DNA of 26,161 nucleotides from Fragilariopsis cylindrus CCMP1102. Its lineage: Eukaryota; Bacillariophyta; Bacillariophyceae; Bacillariales; Bacillariaceae. Within the stretch, counting starts at the first letter, position 1; every line of letters starts with the position of its first letter. This document shows positions 8,997 through 19,739 of this stretch, one piece after another. The DNA lies in assembly GCA_900095095.1 (NCBI GenBank), contig FMBT01000230.1, positions 1-26,161 on the forward strand. Direction: 5' to 3'. Below the pieces are notes generated by a model. The model worked only from the letters and a program-made list of their open reading frames with translations, was not told where the DNA came from and searched no databases. The position numbers and the translations under genes are program-made.

Positions 8997-11900
8997 ATGA
9001 CACGCACAGCAAACAATACCAATAAACGCAGCAGAGACAACGGCGGTAAAGGCGACAGTTATGGTAGGAAAAAGAAGAAGGTCGAGCAGCCGCTGATTCC
9101 TGATGGTATTTTACCGAGCTATTTGGCAACCGCATTTGGAGAGATTTATGACAATGATGGTCTTGCGATTTTTGGGAGTGGATTGGGATGGTTGAGTTTG
9201 ATGGCTGCATTCGTTCGATTCTATGCCGACACCGAAGAAGGTCATCTTTCGATAATACAAGAAGAAGAAAAATTCTCTACAGGTCGTGTTATGACAACAA
9301 AGAAACCACTAGTTCTAGTTCTCGGCTTACGCGATGAGGAACATCAGACTCTTAAAACGATGTTAGAAAATTGGGGAACGCCGGGAGAAATGATGCCAAC
9401 CATCATTACCAATGAGAGTGGGCAAGGGAAGGACCGGGCCCAACTTTATCAACGGGGTGGAATTTTTTGTGTTACATCACGAATTCTCATCGTTGATCTG
9501 CTGGACAATACACTTTCCGCTAAGGACGTCGATGGGATGTTAATTGGTCATGCTGATAAAGTAAATAACGATTCGACTGAGGCATTCATTATAAGAATAT
9601 ATACCAGTCAAAAACGAAGAGATCGATGCTTTATAAAGGCTTTCACTGATTCACCAGAATATTTATTGTCAGGATTTGCCAAGGTTGATAAGACGCTCAA
9701 GGCACTCCAAGTCCGTCACCTGTACCTATACCCACGGTAAGTTCTCTCTTCGTTTATTTTGGATTTTCTTTTTCTTAAATAAAGCTTAATTTTTATGCTA
9801 ATCATTATTCTTTATCTCCAAGGTTTCATGACGCAGTCAAAAACGAATTAGAACAAAATACACCTCATGTACAGGAATTACATCAAGATTTGTCCCCGCC
9901 TATGAAAGAAATTCAGACTGCTATCGTCACTGCCGTCCAAGCATGTATGAAACAACTGAAAAAATCGACACCATTTGTAGAATGGGTATCAGATGATTTT
10001 GCAATAGAAAACTGTGTAACTTCTGCGTTTGATCGTGCCGTCACCAGACAATTGGAAAAGGATTGGCATCGTCTTTCATATTCGATCAAACAATTAGCTA
10101 CAGATCTACGAACGTTAAGAACACTATTTTCTTCACTCATTCAATACGACTGTATCAGTTTTTGGAAACTTATAAGTTCTATTAAAACTTTGAGCGCTGC
10201 TTCGAGAAACCCTTCACTGTGGTTACTGACGGATGCGGCAAACTTGATCTTCCAACGTGCTAAGGAACGAATATACAAAATTCATTGTGACAAACCAACA
10301 AAAGACCTACCGCAACCAGTGGGACGATTGATTCCTGTATTGGAAGAAAATCCCAAATGGAGGCTACTGAAAAAGGTCCTACTAGAGATCGAGGAGACCG
10401 AAAAAAAGCAGCAGCAGCAGCAGCGAAGTCAATCAGATTCTCGTGACCAGACACCAGCAACCATCATGGTTGTAGTCAAGGATGATCGAACCGTCGATGT
10501 CGTCAAATCATACCTAGTGAAGGGAAGAGACTGGACGATGGTAAGTCGTATTTTCCCCAGAGTCCAGAGTTTCACTACTAGAAGTGTCAATAGCTATGTA
10601 TTACTTTCTTCGTGTTCTGATTTCAATTTCTTCTGCATTATGTAATTCGAAGACCAAACGCTGGCTCAATTACCTCGAACAATACAACGATCGACGATCA
10701 ATTGTAACTGGTAAGATGTCGGAAGAAAGTCGGCTATTATTGGAAGAAGAAAGTCGAGTTAGGAATATACTCTTTAGGAAAAAGAAAAGTAGGAAGAGAA
10801 AAGGGCAACAAAAACTTAACGCGTTACCTGATTACCTCAAGAAACGACGTAGAATTGCTGCCGAAAAAGGTCGAGGTCGAGACATGACAGGCAGTAATGA
10901 AGATCGTGAACGACAGGCAATCCTTGAGGAAGCCGTGGAAGAGACAGAACACGATATTGAAAAATCCCGAAAAACTACCGCAGAAGAACTAATAGTAGAA
11001 GAGCAGGAGGAAGAGGATGGAACTTACAATAATATGTTTCAACCTTTTTTCATAGAAGAACCAAGAGTTATCATCAAGAGCTTATCTAGTATCGACAGTA
11101 CAGCAGTAGGATTGGTACTCGCAGACTTGGCTCCTGATCATGTAGTTCTGTACGATTTGATATAAGTTTAGTACGATCTATCGAGGTATATGCTGCTTTG
11201 AATCCTTTGAGAAAAGAGAACCGTCTACAAGTTTATTTCCTTATGTTCGCAGCTTCGTCCGAACAAAAGGTGTTTACGAAAGCTTTGGAACGTGAACAAA
11301 GTGCTTTTGAGAGGCTGATTAATCACAAGCAAACAATGCCTCCACCAGTACTACAAGTTGAAGGAACACAAGAAATGCAACAAGCCCTAGCTAATGGTAG
11401 TGTCGCGGGTACATACAAAAACGGTACTTTACCTTTATCTATGGATACAAGGAGAGGAGCCGGGAAAGCCAAAGCAGAAAAACGTGATATTGCTGTGGAT
11501 GTTAGAGAATTTCGATCGGCTTGCCGAGTATTTTGCATAGAAGTGGGATGCGCTTAGCTCCAGTTACATTAATAGTGGGTGATTTCATCCTGAGTAATGT
11601 ACATTGTGTGGAAAGAAAGAGCCTAAGTGATTTATTTGGTAGTTTGTCAAATGGTCGACTGTACGTCGTCATTGCTTATATTGCTTGTTATCGATGTCTA
11701 TTATTTCTTTCTAATTCAAAATATTTTCTTTAAATGTTCTGACGCTGTTTTGTTTTTGTCATTCCTAAATTGATTCTGAATGGTTCATTCTTTGGTGGTC
11801 ACAGGTATGATCAAGCAGTAGCAATGTCGAAATACTACGCATGTCCTTGCCTTTTAATTGAGTTTGACCCGGCAAAGAGTTTTTGCCTCCAAAATTCGAA

Positions 11901-12501
11901 TGAACTTGGCATGGATATTAAAACCGACTCCGTTTGCTCAAAAATTGCAACTCTTACTAGTAGCTTTCCAAAGCTTCGGATCCTTTGGTCTAGAACTCCT
12001 CACGAGACCTTAAGACTTTTCAAAGAATTGAAAGTAAATCACGATGAGGTTGATGTTGCTAAAGCAATAGAAGTAGGAAAAAGTGAATCTTTAGATGTAC
12101 TACTTCAGACAGAAAAAATAAGTAAAGGGGACGGTGTCGAGGACGACGACGAAGAGGACGAAATCAATGAAGCGGGTCGCGACATGCTGCTTCATCTTCC
12201 TGGTGTTAACGTGCATATTGCGCGTAAAATTATGCAAGAATGTGACAGTTTGAGTGATCTAATAGCCATGAATCGGGATCAGCTTCGTGCCTTGGCAGGT
12301 CCAGTCCCTGGACAGAAGCTATTCACGTAAGTAGTACTTGTGTGGTCGAAAATTATCCTATTTACTACATTCAACAATTTATTCTAACATCTCTCTCATA
12401 CATACATACATACACACACACGCAATATCGTAATATCATAACATCACTGATAGTTTTTTTCATCAAGATATGGGAAGCCTCTAGAGCTAGTAAAGAAATA
12501 G
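8997..12501 (+). CDS. XPF: XPF/ERCC4 structure-specific DNA repair endonuclease, five exons, two frame breaks
   Basis: Exons are 8997-9736, 9823-10540, 10653-11660, 11805-12326 and 12468-12501. All four introns (86, 112, 144 and 141 bp) have GT-AG ends and keep XPF homology across each junction (e.g. [27 protein letters not shown]). XPF with ERCC1 cuts 5' of lesions in nucleotide excision repair. Exon 1 carries the degenerate SF2 helicase-like N-terminus ([35 protein letters not shown]). Exon 3 holds a basic linker ([12 protein letters not shown]) and the start of the nuclease: VDVREFRSA and [14 protein letters not shown], the ERKxxxD catalytic motif. Exon 4 ends with the helix-hairpin-helix pair ([16 protein letters not shown]). 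Two breaks occur in exon 3, near 11157-11163 and 11519-11522. Each needs one extra base, and with both restored the exon total is 3024 nt (about 1007 aa; human XPF is 916). Either the sequence has lost two bases in error or the gene is newly broken. Confidence 0.88.
12397..12421. repeat. CATA/CA microsatellite in XPF intron 4
   Basis: Four CATA units run into a CA repeat, wholly inside the fourth XPF intron (12327-12467). Confidence 0.8.
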
Positions 12502-12551
12502 AATGAACGGGGGTAATTTTCATTTCTTTTATATAATCTGAACTTTTACTA

Positions 12552-13553
12552 TTATTCGAATTGACAGTAAAATGGCTGTTTTGTATAATCGATCAAGTCT
12601 ATCGACGAAATTTCACCATTCGCTAGCATACCTGCCAGTTTCTCATTACCACCCACCACTTCATGGAACGCTTCATCTATAGCTGCCTGACCAGATGGTA
12701 ACTTAATTTTTTCTGTCGTTGCTGTACTTAGTAATGGCCATACAATATTAAAAATGCTTCTTATCCAAAATGGAGGATCAATAATCATTAATACTCCCAA
12801 GCGTTCTGGGTAACATCGTTGTAGAACATTCACTAATGTCTTTATTGTGTACATAGAAGGTGAATTTTTTCTTGAATAATCACGAAAATTAAATACGACT
12901 GTCAATCTTTCTTCTTTACTTTTTGATTCAAATTCGTTGGTCGCCATCGCTTTTTCGGCAGTATAAAGTTGTGTCATCAAAAAAGCTTCATCCGCATCAA
13001 TGGCAGTATCGTTTCCTTCTGACGACATTCGCGGTGATTTGTAAACAATAGTCCGAGATTTATCATCGATGCCACGAACAACCATGGGTTGTCTCTCGAG
13101 ATCTTTGATAACAAATGATCTGTACTTTTTGGCAAGGTCAGCGGCCTCACCACCACCATCATCACAGTCGTATTTATAATTTTCGTAACAACATGAACGT
13201 AGAATATTGACATGATATTGTCGACGATAATCCATAGCTTCCTTCAACGCCGATAGAGTTTTGGTAGGATCTCTATTCTCACCGACATAATGTCTACGTA
13301 TCTCTTTTAATGCTGAATTACGTTGACCATCCACAGGAAGTCTTTCATTTGCTTTCAAGTTAACAATCCAAAACGCATAGGAAACATTAGCAATTTCGGT
13401 TTTTTCATCGTCTGTAAATTCTTTTAGTAAACCCTCACATGCATTCTCGTCACTGTTTGTGCTAGTAGTGTTTGTTGAGTCGTCGTTGTCGTCGTCGTCG
13501 AATGACGGCGGTTCGTTTAAAATCTCTAAAAATGTATTTAAATGCTGAATCAT
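12552..13553 (-). CDS. CRAL-TRIO (Sec14-like) lipid-binding protein
   Basis: 333 aa, single exon. CRAL-TRIO proteins carry phosphoinositides or other hydrophobic ligands between membranes in the cytosol. The N-terminal helical part (about 48-118, with SALKEAMDYRRQYHV) matches the CRAL-TRIO N region. The lipid-binding fold follows from ~145: RQPMVVRGIDDKSRTIVYKSPR, FNFRDYSRKNSP, then the best-conserved stretch LVNVLQRCYPERLGVLMIID (240-259) with PFWIRSIFNIVWPLLSTATTEKI after it. No signal peptide or transmembrane segment is visible. An Asp/Thr/Ser-rich acidic patch (18-37, GAC/GTC repeats) precedes the fold. The 3' end lies 50 bp from the convergent XPF 3' end, so the transcripts probably overlap. 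Ligand and subfamily cannot be assigned. Confidence 0.85.
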   Translation of the reverse strand: MIQHLNTFLEILNEPPSFDDDDNDDSTNTTSTNSDENACEGLLKEFTDDEKTEIANVSYAFWIVNLKANERLPVDGQRNSALKEIRRHYVGENRDPTKTLSALKEAMDYRRQYHVNILRSCCYENYKYDCDDGGGEAADLAKKYRSFVIKDLERQPMVVRGIDDKSRTIVYKSPRMSSEGNDTAIDADEAFLMTQLYTAEKAMATNEFESKSKEERLTVVFNFRDYSRKNSPSMYTIKTLVNVLQRCYPERLGVLMIIDPPFWIRSIFNIVWPLLSTATTEKIKLPSGQAAIDEAFHEVVGGNEKLAGMLANGEISSIDLIDYTKQPFYCQFE

Positions 13554-13973
13554 TCTACTGCACTGTACTATATAATATTAGATTTGCTTGTGATTTTTAT
13601 CTCTTGTTTTATGTTCTATTGTTTTATGACTTGACTTGATGAACGTAAGTTAGCTACAAACTTTTTGTTGTTTCATTTCGACTTATCTTTTATTGACAAG
13701 ATTTGATCATAGTTTTTTTAGTAGCTTTTATATCTTAATCGTGCATTTTATTGTGCGATGTCTTGGGTCGTGCTTCAAAAATCGTGAAAAAAATCAAGAC
13801 GTGTTACAATGTATCCCGTATATCCCTCCATATTCGAATATCTTGAACTTCGTCCTCTCATTTTTTTTCGAAGAATGATTCGATGCGATAATACGGTATG
13901 AAATAAGAAATAACATAGTTATTACCACCAAACAACAAACCTGCAGTCTGTTCTCAGGATGGTTTGATCATCA
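13554..13973. promoter_or_regulatory. Divergent intergenic region between CRAL-TRIO and GNAT genes
   Basis: 420 bp (561 bp if the GNAT protein starts at its second Met) separates two outward-facing genes, a probable shared promoter region. No specific element stands out. The short open frame at 13693-13878 has no family character. Confidence 0.4.
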
Positions 13974-14037
13974 ATGTTGGAAAGGATATCTGGATTACTG
14001 TTCGATAATTTCAAAAATAGACTTCGTAGTGGTAGCT

Positions 14038-14073
<36 letters not shown>

Positions 14074-14948
14074 TCATTACCATCATCACCAACGACATCT
14101 CTTCTTCAAGAACAATGCAATCAATTTTACTATCAATCCTTGTTATCGTAATTTTATGTGTCTTTTATTTAGATGCATTCGTTCCATCGGAACGACGTGG
14201 AGCACGTAGTAGTACTCGATCACAGCAAAGATTTAAGATAAATCAAGATAAGAATAAGAACACTGTTGATCTTGCAGGTAGTAGTAGTAGTAGTAGTACT
14301 AACAGTAGCAGCAGAAATATCGACAACATTATCTTAAAACATGAAGATATTGTATGGAAATTACGACCATCACCAGAAACAAATCGTTTAAAAAGAATTT
14401 GGATACGTATGGCTGCAAATATGATACGATTAGATTGTATCGTATTTCGTAAAGAAAAACCAACCGTATTATGTCCCAAGACAGATAATAAACAAGTACT
14501 ACTAGAAGCTTATATACAAGATAAGAATAAGAAGAAGAATAAACTAATAAAAGTTGGACGGTTTGGTTTTACAACTGAACGTGGTCCGCGTGCACCACAG
14601 ATTCAAGATACTGTCCAAGACATATATGGCATATCCAATCAATACATTATTGGTATTGCTGCTATAATATATATGTACGTTGAACCAAAATATCGTACTA
14701 AAGATATTGGTAAATTAGCATTAGAGGTAATTGGGTATATACATGCTATACAAGGTTGTGACTTTACTGTATTAGTTGTTGATGATAATGGGAGTGGTAA
14801 ACTAATAGATTGGTATACGAAACATGGATATTCAAAGGCACCAAAGATACAAAATATCATGGGTAGTCCTGATGGTGTTCATGGTATTACAATGATTGCA
14901 CCTTCTAATTCCAACATTGATCAAGATTGTCAGATAAAATGGTGGTAA
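13974..14948 (+). CDS. GNAT-family N-acetyltransferase, predicted plastid-targeted
   Basis: 324 aa from the first ATG. I favour the ATG at 14115 (277 aa), because it begins a classical signal peptide (MQSILLSILVIVILCVFYLD) ending at an A-F junction (DAFVP, F69 in first-ATG numbering). This resembles the ASAFAP plastid-targeting motif, and an acid-poor, Arg/Ser-rich transit region follows (ERRGARSSTRSQQR). The upstream 47 codons include an SN dipeptide repeat from an AGCAAC hexamer run. The enzyme part is GNAT-like: IGIAAIIYMYVEPKYRTKDI (226-245) is strand 4 plus the acetyl-CoA loop, here R-T-K-D-I-G in place of the Q/R-x-x-G-x-G/A consensus, and the GKLALEVIGY helix follows. LIDWYTKHGYSKAP (278-291) is motif B, where residues after a Y-x-x-x-G-F/Y element are typical. 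Acetyl-CoA transfer is a family inference and the acceptor is unknown. Confidence 0.72.
14039..14072. repeat. AGCAAC hexamer repeat in the GNAT gene
   Basis: About five and a half AGCAAC units, encoding alternating Ser-Asn in the part upstream of the preferred start codon. If the second Met is used this lies in the 5' leader. Confidence 0.8.
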
Positions 14949-15196
14949 ATACTAGTAATAGCTAATCTTTGTTGTTGGTATCTACCATTAAAATATAGCA
15001 GTACTTTCATAGCAAATTTTGGATGAAGAAAAGGAGAAAAAGTGGAGAATTATTTTACAATGTGTATTCAATTCTTATTCTATTTATTGTCGTGTTTTTG
15101 TTTCTTATACCGTAATTAAAAAAATACAATCCTTTTCTTTCAATGGTCGATATATACAGTAGTCGTTTATTTTATACGATGTTAGAATTATTATTC

Positions 15197-16801
15197 TTAT
15201 GCTCCATCTTGTCCAAATAACTTCGTCCATTCTTCAAAGCGTTTAAGTTCATCGGGAGATACGGAACTAACAGAACTTTTCATCACTGTTTTAAAATCAT
15301 CATATAGAACCATAGGAGCTTGAAGTTTTTCAGGTGGTATGTCCCATAATGACATACGTACAGCTCCACATCGTTTACACGTATAATCTGTACCTTTTTT
15401 GTCCGATGATAACTTTGGTGGACAAGAAGAGCAACTTGGATACTTTTCGGATGGTATGTACCATCCATCCTTATCGATAACGAATTGTTTAGCCTTTTGA
15501 CATCGTCGTAATGGTTGCATTAGTGCTTCCTGGACTAAAATCTTAATATCAGCTCCACTGGAACCCTCTGTAATTTCACCGGTTCTATCAAAATCTGCTT
15601 CCGTAAGTTCGTTGGGTGTATCGCCTAGATTCAATTTTACCATTGCCGATCGGGATTCGGCATCGGGGAGAGGAATGTAAACTCGTTTTTCAAATCGACG
15701 TCGGATAGCCGCATCTAACTCCCATGGGATATTAGTTGCACCTAAGACTAATAGTTGTCCTCCAGTATTTCCAACACCGTCCATTTGTACCAAAAATTCT
15801 GTCTTTACACGACGCATAGAATCCGATTCTCCCTCGGAACGACTACCACAAAGTGAATCAACTTCATCAATAAAGATAATGGCACGACCTTCCTCTGACT
15901 CACGAGCCATTTCAAATAAATTTCGAACCATTTTTTCTGATTCACCCTGCCATTTCGAAATAAGATCTGCACTACTAACAGAGAAAAACGTAGAGTCTGC
16001 CTCGGTAGCAACTGCCTTCGCTAAGTAGGATTTACCAGTACCAGGAGGACCAAATAAGAGAATTCCTTTGAAAGGTTTTCGTTTTCCTGTAAAGAGTTGA
16101 GGAAAACGAGTCGGTAGAATTACAGTCTATACGTATCGATCGATCAACAGCAACGCAAGAAAAGTAACAAAAAGAACAACATCCAGCAAAAAATATGTTG
16201 TTTTAATTAAGAATAGAGAAGACATATCCGTCATTCCAAATTATAAAGATCGAATATCAGAAAAAAATATTCAAACGATTGTATTGTATTGTGGTTAGTT
16301 TTGAATTCGAATAACAAGACTTCATCTTGAGAACTTGTCGTCGAAAATAGAGGATAGATGTACACACATACACACACACACACGTACCTCTTTTAGACTA
16401 TCCTTAGCATTTTCTAACCCAATCACATCCTCCCATTTAATATTGGGTTTTGTTGAAACAATTGCACTCGCCAGAGCACCCCGTAATTTGGTTTTTTCAG
16501 TATTATTATCTTCTTCTGGATCACCCTTCTTGGCAGTGGCAGAACCACCACCACCATTTTTTTCCAGTTCATTTTGTTTCGCTACATAATCTCTTAATTC
16601 TTCGGCACGTTTCATGTAACCCTCGACACGTTCCAACACAAGTTTCTTCCGGGCCTCGTTCTTTTCATATTTCAGTCCCATCGTAAATCGGCCCAAGGCA
16701 TCTCGGTACAAACCAAGTGCCTTTTCATATTCTCCCTCATTATCAGCTTCAATTGCTTTACCGACAATATCAATAGCTTGGGGTATAAATGAATTTTCCA
16801 T
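15197..16801 (-). CDS. VPS4: VPS4/SKD1-type AAA ATPase (ESCRT-III disassembly), two exons
   Basis: Exons 16388-16801 (138 codons) and 15197-16126 (310 codons) join in phase 0 across a 261-bp GT-AG intron, giving 447 aa (human VPS4 is 437-444). VPS4 remodels ESCRT-III filaments in multivesicular body formation, cytokinesis and membrane repair. Residues 1-80 are the MIT domain that docks on ESCRT-III tails. After a Gly-rich linker comes NIKWEDVIGLENAKDSLKE/TVILPTRFPQLF across the splice. Walker A is GPPGTGKS (164-171), Walker B IIFIDEVD with catalytic E226, sensor ATNIP and arginine fingers RRRFEKR. The VPS4 signature SLWDIPPEKLQAP precedes the C-terminal helix ending FGQDGA. In place of the usual beta-domain loop there is C370-x2-C373-x14-C388-x2-C391, a zinc-ribbon-like insertion. 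All catalytic residues are present, so the protein should be active. Confidence 0.92.
16360..16384. repeat. CA/TG microsatellite at the VPS4 5' splice site
   Basis: A CA-rich run on the plus strand. On the gene strand the intron begins GTACGTGTGTGTGTG, so the microsatellite abuts the donor and offers several further GT dinucleotides. Confidence 0.75.
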
Positions 16802-18837
16802 GATTTATTTTTAAATTTTATATATTGAAAATGACCGCGATTCTTATATTATATTCGACGACGACAAAAATTCTTCTCCGATTTGTGTTTTAAACCGCTA
16901 GCTACGACAATTTTTTCTTCTTTTTGCTTTAGATGTAATTAAGTTATGATATATGTTCCTGTTCGATGAAGGTGCACTAATTGGTAATACTGTATACTGG
17001 CGGCTTTACACAATTGCACTTTTGAACTTGGTAAAAAAAGTCAACAGAATCTTTGTCATGTTTTATGTTCCGATCAGTTTTACCGTAGAGTTAGTTATCA
17101 GTTTTGACAGTTTTTTAATTTCATTTTTCGCTGTGTAACAATATTCGAATATTTTGAAAACAAACACGACCCGAAAGCCTTCCACGAATGAAAGGTACTA
17201 CCTCAGTCCTTACCATAAATCTGAAAAGCTCTGTCAACTTGAGTTTTGAAATTGACATTATAGATTGACCACTCATTTCTTATCATATCATGTTGTTGGT
17301 GCTTGGTGAGCATAATAGGTCCAGTGATGTCTAACAGTTGGCTATAATGTAGGTAGTGGACAGTACAATGCAACTGACTGGTTGAACTGGTTTTCCTAGC
17401 TGCTATGATATTTATACCATTGTGTATACACATTGTTGAACATACTATTATTATTGTACATTCCTTCCTGAAATGTAGGTGTTTCTCCTCCTATTGCTGA
17501 AATCATAGAATGATGATTTATTAGTGTTGTACCTACTGTGCCAACACTGTCACTCATTAATTGTCTCTGTTGCTGCTGTTAATGCTTACAATGTTGTAGT
17601 AGAAGAAGTAAGAAAAGTAAGTAAGTAAGTAAGTGGAAGGAGGTCGCTGCAATGGATGATGTTGGTGTTGTTGCTTATGCTTACAGTGAATGATGAAGAA
17701 TCAACTCAGTCAGTTTCACCACAGCCACACAACTCAAATCATGTGACTATTGTTTAGCATGCAATTCATATCTGTCTTGGCTAGATTCATATATACTCAT
17801 AAGATCTTTACAACATTGTTAACTAACAAAAGCAAATCTTCACTAGTAGCTACCAAATCTTTGGTAAGATGATCTACCATAAAAGAAGGTAGTCATAATC
17901 AATTCTTTTGGAAAGTTAACTTGTCTGCAATTCCTCCTTTCAATTGGGTAGCCATTTATTTGTATTATGATAGTATATAATGAGTTCTTCAGGATCCAAC
18001 ACTGAATTTTTGGCCCAGTTATGTTTTTTTAGCTATATTATTGTATATATTGAGTTATTGGTTGCTAAGATTTCCATCTGATTCCTCTTCCTTAACACAA
18101 CACACCATACTTATCTTCCTATTTTTTTAGCATAATATTCTTTTTGTAACTTATTTTTGCTATTATTTCTGTCTACTTTCCTTTGCTATCTTCAGATAAA
18201 GGGGGGACCAGTATATGATGTATTATGCAGACAGCACTTTTCGTGCATTTATGGAATCGTTGACATAAATCCCGGATTGGAGAAAATTTACTGTCTTACA
18301 TTTTTTTTGTCCAAATGAACGTATTCTATGCGAGATATCAATTTGCTTTGTACTTGCATGTCTCGAGATGAGATTTGTGTGTACCAAAGTTTGGGAGTAC
18401 ATATTGAACTAATATGCATATGTGCTTGCGATTGATTCAATATGCAAATTCTTTGATCTGTCCAAGAATAATGATATCGGCAATGTCGCTTGCTATCTTT
18501 CTGACCTATCACACGTACACAACCCAGCTATAAACAACTGGTTTTAAATGATTTTCTAGATGGAAAAGTGTAGCACATGAAAGCAATCAATCAGTCATTG
18601 AAAGTGCCTTTTCTCCGGTGAAAAAGATAAGCTATATCAATTTACTTAGGTATGTAAGTCTACTCAATCATATTTCTGGTCGTCAAGTTTAATCTTAGCA
18701 AATTAGTAGTAATACCAGTCTGTTTGATATGGCAATAACATTTTGCTTAGTTAGTTATTGTAGGATAGCTTATTTAGCAAGTATTAATATTCTACCAGGT
18801 GTAATTATGGAATGATTAGTTACCTTTCTCGTCATAA
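16802..18837. other. 2-kb gap between VPS4 and the Mpv17-like gene, with possible decayed coding on the minus strand
   Basis: The right side of the VPS4 5' end should hold its promoter. A GTAA repeat lies at 17617-17634. Several minus-strand stretches read like broken protein: about 17370-17560 (an open frame with Asn/Tyr-rich residues starting MSDSVGTVG), 17203-17433 (76 aa, ending QIYGKD beside a GTAAGG donor-like site), and short blocks at 17780-18060. They lie in different frames with stops between. I recognise no family. They may be relics of a gene or element, or chance. Confidence 0.3.
17617..17634. repeat. (GTAA)n microsatellite
   Basis: About four and a half GTAA units on the plus strand in the gap upstream of VPS4. 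Confidence 0.8.
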
Positions 18838-19739
18838 TCACAACGCAGAGGGACCACTACTCTTGCCTCTATTGGAAATTATGGAAAGATAAATTGTCCA
18901 GATAAAACTTGCCCCGTTTATGAATAGAGGAATTAATTTCATCGGAATGGCGGAATAACTGATGAAATCTACAATCGGCCAGAATCCGACCCCCGCTAGC
19001 CATGCGCCTGGTAGATCATTACGAATCTTATTCCACCAGTTTTGCAAGGTAAAGTCACCAGATTGAATTAGACTGGTTGCGAAAAAGATACAAGTAAAGG
19101 AAGGTCCAAAAATAAGTTGTCCCAAGAAGGCCTTGTAAAGTGTACTTGTTAAGCTGGTAGATGGCAAAAGTCGAAAGATCCATTCGTACCAATAGTGAGC
19201 TGCAGGACCAAAATAACATAGTCCAACCAATGTCGAAACAAGTGTCCTAGTCCAGTTCATTTTGCTACTAGAGCCATTAACATCATTAGATCCCTCGATT
19301 CTTTGAGCGAAATAATCAGATAGGCCAAAGATGAGACCAGCGGTGTAACTCTTTGTAAGAATTGGTCGCAATTCCAATTGTTGAGAGTAGACCTTGCCAA
19401 CACAAGCAAATCCAGCTACCAGCTTGGTCAATGCAGAAGGTGAGACTGCAACTGCTGCTTTATTTGTGGAAAATTCTGTCGTCGTCATCGGTGCTGCTTC
19501 TTCTTCTGATGATGATAACGTTGATCCCATTTCTGTAGTGATAGTAGCTTCAGTTTCCTGATCCCCCCACGTGGTATATTCAAGTCAGGTCTACGAGAGG
19601 AAATCCTTCTTGCGAATGCCATATTTGCACGTTTTCCAAGAAGATTCGTTGTCGGTCCTGTGGAAGCGAAGGCTGCTGCTGAAGAAAACGACGAAAAACT
19701 CAAAAATACGGCAATCCGAAAAAGTAATGGAAAGATCAT
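18838..19739 (-). CDS. Mpv17/PMP22-family membrane protein with plastid-type presequence, one frame break
   Basis: The body (230 aa from the ATG at 19530) has the Mpv17/PMP22 layout of four membrane helices. Family landmarks: YSQQLELRPILTKSYTAG, GLSDYFAQRIEG (the D-x-x-A-Q block), GPAAHYWYEWIFRLLP (G-P-x-x-H-x-W-Y), GVGFWPIVDFISYSAIP and the C-terminal signature WTIYLSIISN. Upstream, another frame from the ATG at 19739 encodes a signal peptide ending SAAAFASTGP, an ASAFAP-like junction at A23-F24. A basic transit region then ends IPRGG, a pattern common before mature plastid proteins of these algae. The two frames join if one C is added to the C6 run at 19563-19568, giving about 300 aa, which is my preferred reading. 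The alternatives are the 230-aa form alone, or a 38-nt GT-AG intron (improbably short). Mpv17 proteins are organelle-membrane proteins of debated channel function. Confidence 0.78.

Noticed and set aside
11120..11185. A short intron to explain the first XPF frame break
   Set aside because: The only GT-AG pair nearby spans about 30 nt and would delete the conserved VVLYD and LVR residues.
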